This document shows positions 33,668-38,009 of a DNA stretch of 38,009 nt, piece by piece. A program made the translations under genes and the position numbers. Source of the DNA: Actinomycetota bacterium (GTDB lineage: Bacteria > Actinomycetota > Actinomycetes > Nanopelagicales > Nanopelagicaceae). The stretch lies in contig JAQBVO010000013.1 of NCBI GenBank assembly GCA_027728065.1, forward strand, positions 1-38,009. The letters run 5' to 3'. Position 1 is the stretch's first letter, and each line of letters opens with the position of its first letter. Under the pieces are notes generated by a model that saw only the letters and a list, made by a program, of their open reading frames with translations, made no database searches and had not been told where the DNA came from.

Positions 33668-36382
33668 TCAACCAGTATTGCGCAAGCCCGCGGCAACACC
33701 ATTAATTGTAAGTAGCAGCGCACGGCGCATGATTGGATCTGGCGAATCTGCAGATTCACGCACTCGTTTAAGCAGGTTTATTTGTAGTAAGTGAATTGGT
33801 GATAGGTAGGCATCACGAACGGCCAAAGTACGTGCCAAGATCACTTGATCTCCTAGCAGTGAACTCTTTTTTGTCAGTAGTAAAATCTCATAAACCGTTA
33901 AATCAAACTCGGCTTGAATTGTGTCTAAGAAGTGATGTAACTCTTTGGGCACAAGTGCTTCTACATAGCGCCGTGCCAGTACTAAATCAGTCTTAGCTAA
34001 AGTCATCTCCACGTTGGAGATAAAAGTATTGAAAAAATGCCACTCGTTGAGCATTATGGTTAGCAGATCGGATTTACCTGCCTCGCGCGCAGCCTTTAAT
34101 CCCGAGCCAACGCCATACCAACCAGGGACAATCTGGCGGGACTGAGTCCAACCAAACACCCAGGGAATTGCACGTAATGCATCGAGTCCACCATGTGTAT
34201 CGGGGCGTCTGGATGGACGTGAACCAATAAAGAGATCTCCTAACTGTTCCACGGGAGTTGATGTGTAAAAGTAATCGGGTAAATCTTTATGCTCGATTAA
34301 TGCGCGATAAGCAGTAAATGAGCGATCACTTACTAGCTGCATACACTCACCCCACGTCGCTAAAACTTGTGGGCTCTGTCGTGCTCGACGATTGAGAACC
34401 GTTGCCTCAAGTGATGCCGCTAGCGTTAACTCAATATGCTCGCGGGCAAGGGATGGCAGTGCGTACTTATCACTAATAACCTCGCCCTGTTCAGTCATTT
34501 TAATGTGGCCATCGACTGATCCCCATGGAAGTGCGATGAGGGCTTCATAGGTTGGTCCACCACCGCGGCCAACGGATCCACCGCGGCCATGGAATAAGCG
34601 CAACTTAACGCCGTACTTCATTGCCACGTCGCGCAACGAACGTTGTGCGCGATGAATCTCCCACTGGCTTGTTGCGATACCTGCATCCTTATTTGAATCA
34701 GAGTAACCAAGCATCACCTCTTGAAAATCACCGCGGAGTGCAACTACCTGGCGGTATGTTGGATCGCTCAATAACGCTTCGAGAATCTCACCAGCGATAC
34801 GGAGTTCGGCAACGGTTTCTAGTAAAGGTGCAAAACCAATCAGCGCTTTTCGCTCTGCAATATTTACTAGCCCGATTTGACCTGCAATCACAACGGCTGC
34901 GATTAAATCATCGGCGCCCTTAACCATAGAGACGATGTAGGTTTCAATCGCCTCTGGGCCAAAGCGTTCAATTAAATCTGCAATTGCAATAAAGGTATCG
35001 AGAGTCTTCTTGCCGGCAGGATCGAGAACGGCGATATCTAGGGCCTTACCACTGCGCATTAGGCTAGTTAGAATTTCAAACTTTTCTCCATGTGATTTGC
35101 CAAGATAACCATCAACGGCCACGAGTTGATTAAGAAGATGGTGATGGGCATTAGAGTGTTCACGAATATCCAGGGTTGCATGCGTGATTCCGAATGCAGC
35201 GACGGTACGAATTGTGCGCTCCAGTAGGCCTCTAGCAATGAGTTCGCCCTTATGTTCACACAGAGAGTCACGCATCAGAGTTAAATCAGCTAATAGTTCA
35301 GAGGTATCTCGATAATCACGGTGGGGTACATGTGCGGCATTCTTTGCATGGCGATCACGTGTCATGGCAAGGCGGTGCACAATCGCCGTTGCCTTAAGGC
35401 GATATGGCTCTTCGGCATTTAATCGAAGGAAGCGTCCTTCAAACTCGGGGATATTAGCTAAATCTCGCTCCACCGATGCCGAGAGTTCGGGCGTTGCTCC
35501 TACAATCCGTGTTGAGACTGAGAGTAATTGGCGTAGCGCATCCATCGCCGCGATTATTGCGCGAATAGCGTGACCAACTTGGAGCACCATCGCATCGGTA
35601 GTTACCTGCGCTGTAATATATGGATTGCCATCCCTATCACCGCCGATCCAACTACCAAAGGAGAGCGGACGGGCCGTTACTGCAAGCTCGACTCCAACTC
35701 GTTTAATCTCTCGTGAAAACTCATTGAGAACCTCAGGAACCGTTTGTCGAAACAAGTCATCTAAATAATAGAGAGCATTCATTGCTTCATCGATTGGTTC
35801 AGGGCGGTCTAGTCGAAGTTCATCGGTCTGCCATAGTAAGTCGATCGTTTCAGCTAAGCGCTCTTCCTGTGATAAATCTCGTGGAGTATCGAGGAGCTCT
35901 GCAACGCGCCCCATTTTACTCAAGACCGATCTACGTGCAGCCTCAGTAGGGTGGGCAGTAAAGACTGGACGAACCGACATCTCAGTGACCCAGTCGGATA
36001 TCTGCTCACGTGTTATTTCATACCCAGGTTTTTGTGAGAGTAATGCAGCTTCGATTTTATCTACGGCACGTGCAATCCATGAACCACCTGCAACGCGTGA
36101 ATTAGTGATAACGCGAGAGCGGTGAACTTGTTCGGCAACATTTGCTAAATGAAAGTAAGTACTAAAAGCGCGCACTAACTGCACTGAATCTTCAAGAGAG
36201 AGCGCGGCTAATAGCTCGACACCATCGCCTTCGCGCACTGCCTTTCGCACTTGCTCAACAAGGGCTAAAAGCTGCGGACCCTCTTGGCGCACAAGTGTCT
36301 GCCCCAATAAATCACCCAATTGACGCACATCTGCGCGCAGTTCAGCATTATCTGCTGCGATCGCACTGGGCTGAGTATCCAT
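33668..36382 (-). CDS. ppc: Phosphoenolpyruvate carboxylase
   Basis: 904 residues, normal length. Carboxylates PEP with bicarbonate to oxaloacetate, an anaplerotic step that feeds the citrate synthase reaction. Visible blocks: VFTAHPTEAARRSVL with catalytic H144, GSWIGGDRDGNP, QEVMLGYSDSNKDAGIATS, LRLFHGRGGSVGRGGGPTY (glycine-rich PEP loop), WVFGWTQSRQIVPGWYG and the invariant C-terminal RNTG. The ATG has a GAGAGGATT ribosome site. It lies on the opposite strand between pth and mfd, which are neighbours in the Mycobacterium-type cluster, and is divergent from mfd. Confidence 0.97.
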   Translation of the reverse strand: MDTQPSAIAADNAELRADVRQLGDLLGQTLVRQEGPQLLALVEQVRKAVREGDGVELLAALSLEDSVQLVRAFSTYFHLANVAEQVHRSRVITNSRVAGGSWIARAVDKIEAALLSQKPGYEITREQISDWVTEMSVRPVFTAHPTEAARRSVLSKMGRVAELLDTPRDLSQEERLAETIDLLWQTDELRLDRPEPIDEAMNALYYLDDLFRQTVPEVLNEFSREIKRVGVELAVTARPLSFGSWIGGDRDGNPYITAQVTTDAMVLQVGHAIRAIIAAMDALRQLLSVSTRIVGATPELSASVERDLANIPEFEGRFLRLNAEEPYRLKATAIVHRLAMTRDRHAKNAAHVPHRDYRDTSELLADLTLMRDSLCEHKGELIARGLLERTIRTVAAFGITHATLDIREHSNAHHHLLNQLVAVDGYLGKSHGEKFEILTSLMRSGKALDIAVLDPAGKKTLDTFIAIADLIERFGPEAIETYIVSMVKGADDLIAAVVIAGQIGLVNIAERKALIGFAPLLETVAELRIAGEILEALLSDPTYRQVVALRGDFQEVMLGYSDSNKDAGIATSQWEIHRAQRSLRDVAMKYGVKLRLFHGRGGSVGRGGGPTYEALIALPWGSVDGHIKMTEQGEVISDKYALPSLAREHIELTLAASLEATVLNRRARQSPQVLATWGECMQLVSDRSFTAYRALIEHKDLPDYFYTSTPVEQLGDLFIGSRPSRRPDTHGGLDALRAIPWVFGWTQSRQIVPGWYGVGSGLKAAREAGKSDLLTIMLNEWHFFNTFISNVEMTLAKTDLVLARRYVEALVPKELHHFLDTIQAEFDLTVYEILLLTKKSSLLGDQVILARTLAVRDAYLSPIHLLQINLLKRVRESADSPDPIMRRALLLTINGVAAGLRNTG

Positions 36383-36439
36383 TGGCCAATCCTCTCAGGT
36401 AAGAACCCTTACTCATAATAAATTAGACTGCGCATGTAA

Positions 36440-36464
36440 GCCCCCTCCCTTTGGGAGTTGGGGC
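36440..36464. promoter_or_regulatory. GC-rich hairpin between ppc and mfd
   Basis: GCCCC-CTCCC-TTT-GGGAG-TT-GGGGC: ten base pairs in two blocks with a TT bulge and a TTT loop, 23 bases before the mfd ATG. No T tract follows on either strand, so it is not a typical terminator. It could be an mfd leader structure or an operator for the divergent pair. Confidence 0.5.
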
Positions 36465-36486
36465 CAATAGACGTTTGGGGGATGTA

Positions 36487-38009
36487 ATGCGGGGATTAAT
36501 CACCGCGTGTGCCAGCAGAGCAGATGCATCCCACATAGTGGCGCCATCTGCGATGTATCCATTTTTACTTGCAGCCCGCGCACATGAGCGGCCTTTACTT
36601 GTCATTACAAGTTCAAGCCGAAGCGCAGAAGATCTCGTCAATGAACTTGGTGAACTACATAGCAATGTGCTGGCCTTTCCTGCTTGGGAAACTCTGCCGC
36701 ATGAGCGCTTAAGCCCACGCAGCGATACTGTGGCACGGCGGATTGCAACGCTCTACTCACTCATCGAAAAACAGAGTACTAACCCGATTGTTGTTACTCC
36801 AGTGCGGGGTGCTATCCATCGGATTATTGGAGATCTCGGAAAATTAGATTTAATGAAGTTAGAGATTGGAAAAGAACAATCACTTGATTTATTGGTCCGT
36901 CACTTAGCCAGCCTTGCCTATACACGCACAGATTTAGTAGAGCGTAGAGGTGAGTTTGCAGTACGTGGTGGGATCATCGACGTATTTCTACCTCTGAGTG
37001 CCCACCCTATACGTATCGATTTTTTTGGTGATGAGATTGAAGATATCAGCTATTTTGAAGTAGCCGATCAAAGAACATACGCACCCGTCATTGGCAGCGT
37101 TGAGATCTACCCCTGCCGCGAGTTTTTACTAACCCCAACGATTAAAGCTCATGCACTTGAACTGTGTGAGCGACTACCTGGTGCACGCGAACTATTGGAA
37201 AAGATAAGCGAAGGCATTTCATTTGAAGGCATGGAGTCATTGATTCCACTTCTTATCAATCACAAGCAAACATTGCTGGCACGGATGCCAGGTAATACTC
37301 AGATTATCTTTATCGATTACGAACGAATTAAATCAAGGGCTAGTGATTTACTGGCGACCAATGAAGAGTTTCTTAACGCCTCATGGTCAAATGCTGCACA
37401 TGGGGCCGTGGCACCGATTTACGATGGTTCCGGTACCTATATGTCCTGGGATGAGTTAAGACAGGAGATCGAATCCCTGGATTTAGAGATGGGCACACTG
37501 GCGCCATTTGGTAGTGATCTAGCAGATAAGACCGAGTTCTTGGATTACCGCGCGATCGATCCAATGCGTGGAGATATCGAGCGCACAATCGCAGCGCTAC
37601 GTGCCGCCGTAGAGGCCCACTTCACCGTTGTCTTTGCAACCCATGGCCATGGAATGTTAGAGCGTTATGCCGGTATTTTCCGCAACGCAGATTTACCGGT
37701 TCACGTCGTTGAAAAATTAGATGCAACACCGACGAAAAGTAGCGTGCATTTAACAACCTCGGTCATCGCTCACGGCTTTGAAAGTGCAAGCGATCAAATC
37801 TTTTTTATGACCGAACGAGATTTAACTGGTAGTAAGGGAAGTGTGAAAGATTCTCAACCTCTGCCATCAAAGCGAAAAGCGGCAATCGATCCTCTAGAGC
37901 TAATTGCAGGAGATTTTGTTGTGCATGAGCAACACGGTATCGGGCGGTATATCGATTTAGTCCAGCGCACGGTCACCGGGGTTAAGCGCGAATATTTAGT
38001 CATCGAATA
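36487..38009 (+). CDS. mfd: Transcription-repair coupling factor, 3'-truncated by window edge
   Basis: First 507 residues of Mfd, the ATPase that removes stalled RNA polymerase and recruits UvrA. ATG 36487 has GGGGGA four bases upstream; the in-frame stop upstream is at 36424, so a longer start is limited to TTG 36451 or 36475. Visible domains: the UvrB-like N-terminal module (AFPAWETLPHERLSPRSD, VVTPVRGAIHRI, FAVRGGIIDVFLPLSAHPIR with FFGDEIEDI), then a linker and the start of the RNA polymerase-interacting CarD-like domain (GDFVVHEQHGIGRYIDLV). The helicase domains lie beyond the window. The N-terminus is about 25 residues shorter than in M. tuberculosis Mfd. Confidence 0.95.
   Translation, partial: MRGLITACASRADASHIVAPSAMYPFLLAARAHERPLLVITSSSRSAEDLVNELGELHSNVLAFPAWETLPHERLSPRSDTVARRIATLYSLIEKQSTNPIVVTPVRGAIHRIIGDLGKLDLMKLEIGKEQSLDLLVRHLASLAYTRTDLVERRGEFAVRGGIIDVFLPLSAHPIRIDFFGDEIEDISYFEVADQRTYAPVIGSVEIYPCREFLLTPTIKAHALELCERLPGARELLEKISEGISFEGMESLIPLLINHKQTLLARMPGNTQIIFIDYERIKSRASDLLATNEEFLNASWSNAAHGAVAPIYDGSGTYMSWDELRQEIESLDLEMGTLAPFGSDLADKTEFLDYRAIDPMRGDIERTIAALRAAVEAHFTVVFATHGHGMLERYAGIFRNADLPVHVVEKLDATPTKSSVHLTTSVIAHGFESASDQIFFMTERDLTGSKGSVKDSQPLPSKRKAAIDPLELIAGDFVVHEQHGIGRYIDLVQRTVTGVKREYLVIE

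Noticed and set aside
36440-36464. Hairpin read as a rho-independent terminator
   Set aside because: Neither strand has a T tract after it, and the flanking genes diverge, so no transcript needs to end there.

Overview
This window looks like chromosomal backbone of a streamlined, low-GC actinobacterium. The best guess is a freshwater acI / Nanopelagicales-type lineage. The base composition is low for Actinobacteria (not computed), genes are tightly packed with many 1-4 nt overlaps, and no stretch longer than about 200 bases lacks a gene. Marker genes are actinobacterial: mycobacterial-type SerC, a CopD-CtaG fusion, a SepX/GlpR divisome protein beside a gephyrin-like protein, a protein O-mannosyltransferase, and the cluster pmt-rsmI-metG-tatD-rsmA-ispE-glmU-prs-rplY-pth-mfd, which I know from Mycobacterium tuberculosis (Rv1002c to Rv1020). 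A class I photolyase fits a sunlit habitat. No database search was run, so the lineage is inference.

Layout. Positions 1-2282 carry two MFS transporters (the first cut by the window edge) and a probable 26-residue membrane peptide. Positions 2286-5311 carry serC and pdxH (PLP use and PLP supply) opposite a citA-type citrate synthase. Positions 5380-8083 carry a photolyase convergent with a membrane GGDEF protein. Positions 8179-12572 form a tight minus-strand cassette: a saccharopine-dehydrogenase-like enzyme, a GMC/cholesterol-oxidase-like flavoprotein with a ferredoxin-like cysteine cluster, an SDR and a small secreted protein. tRNA-Arg(CCT) follows at 12668.

Positions 12772-16846 carry modB, modA, an MMPL exporter, a small acidic ORF and an FmdB-type zinc ribbon. 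Positions 16930-20461 carry a CopC-like protein without copper-ligand histidines, a CopD-CtaG fusion and an acyl-CoA dehydrogenase. Positions 20458-23386 carry 5-formyl-THF cyclo-ligase opposite a three-gene run: a reduced MoeA/gephyrin-like protein, a RimJ-like acetyltransferase and SepX/GlpR. This run matches the actinobacterial Glp-GlpR cell-division module and is the most interesting locus here.

Positions 23387-38009 are the conserved housekeeping block: protein mannosylation, rRNA methylation, Met-tRNA synthesis, a TatD nuclease, isoprenoid and cell-wall precursors, PRPP, ribosomal protein L25, peptidyl-tRNA hydrolase, a convergent PEP carboxylase and the start of mfd, with tRNA-Gln(TTG) before glmU. 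Many genes show a TAnnnT -10-like hexamer 6-7 nt before the start codon, suggesting widespread leaderless transcription. I saw no CRISPR array, insertion sequence, prophage or rRNA gene.
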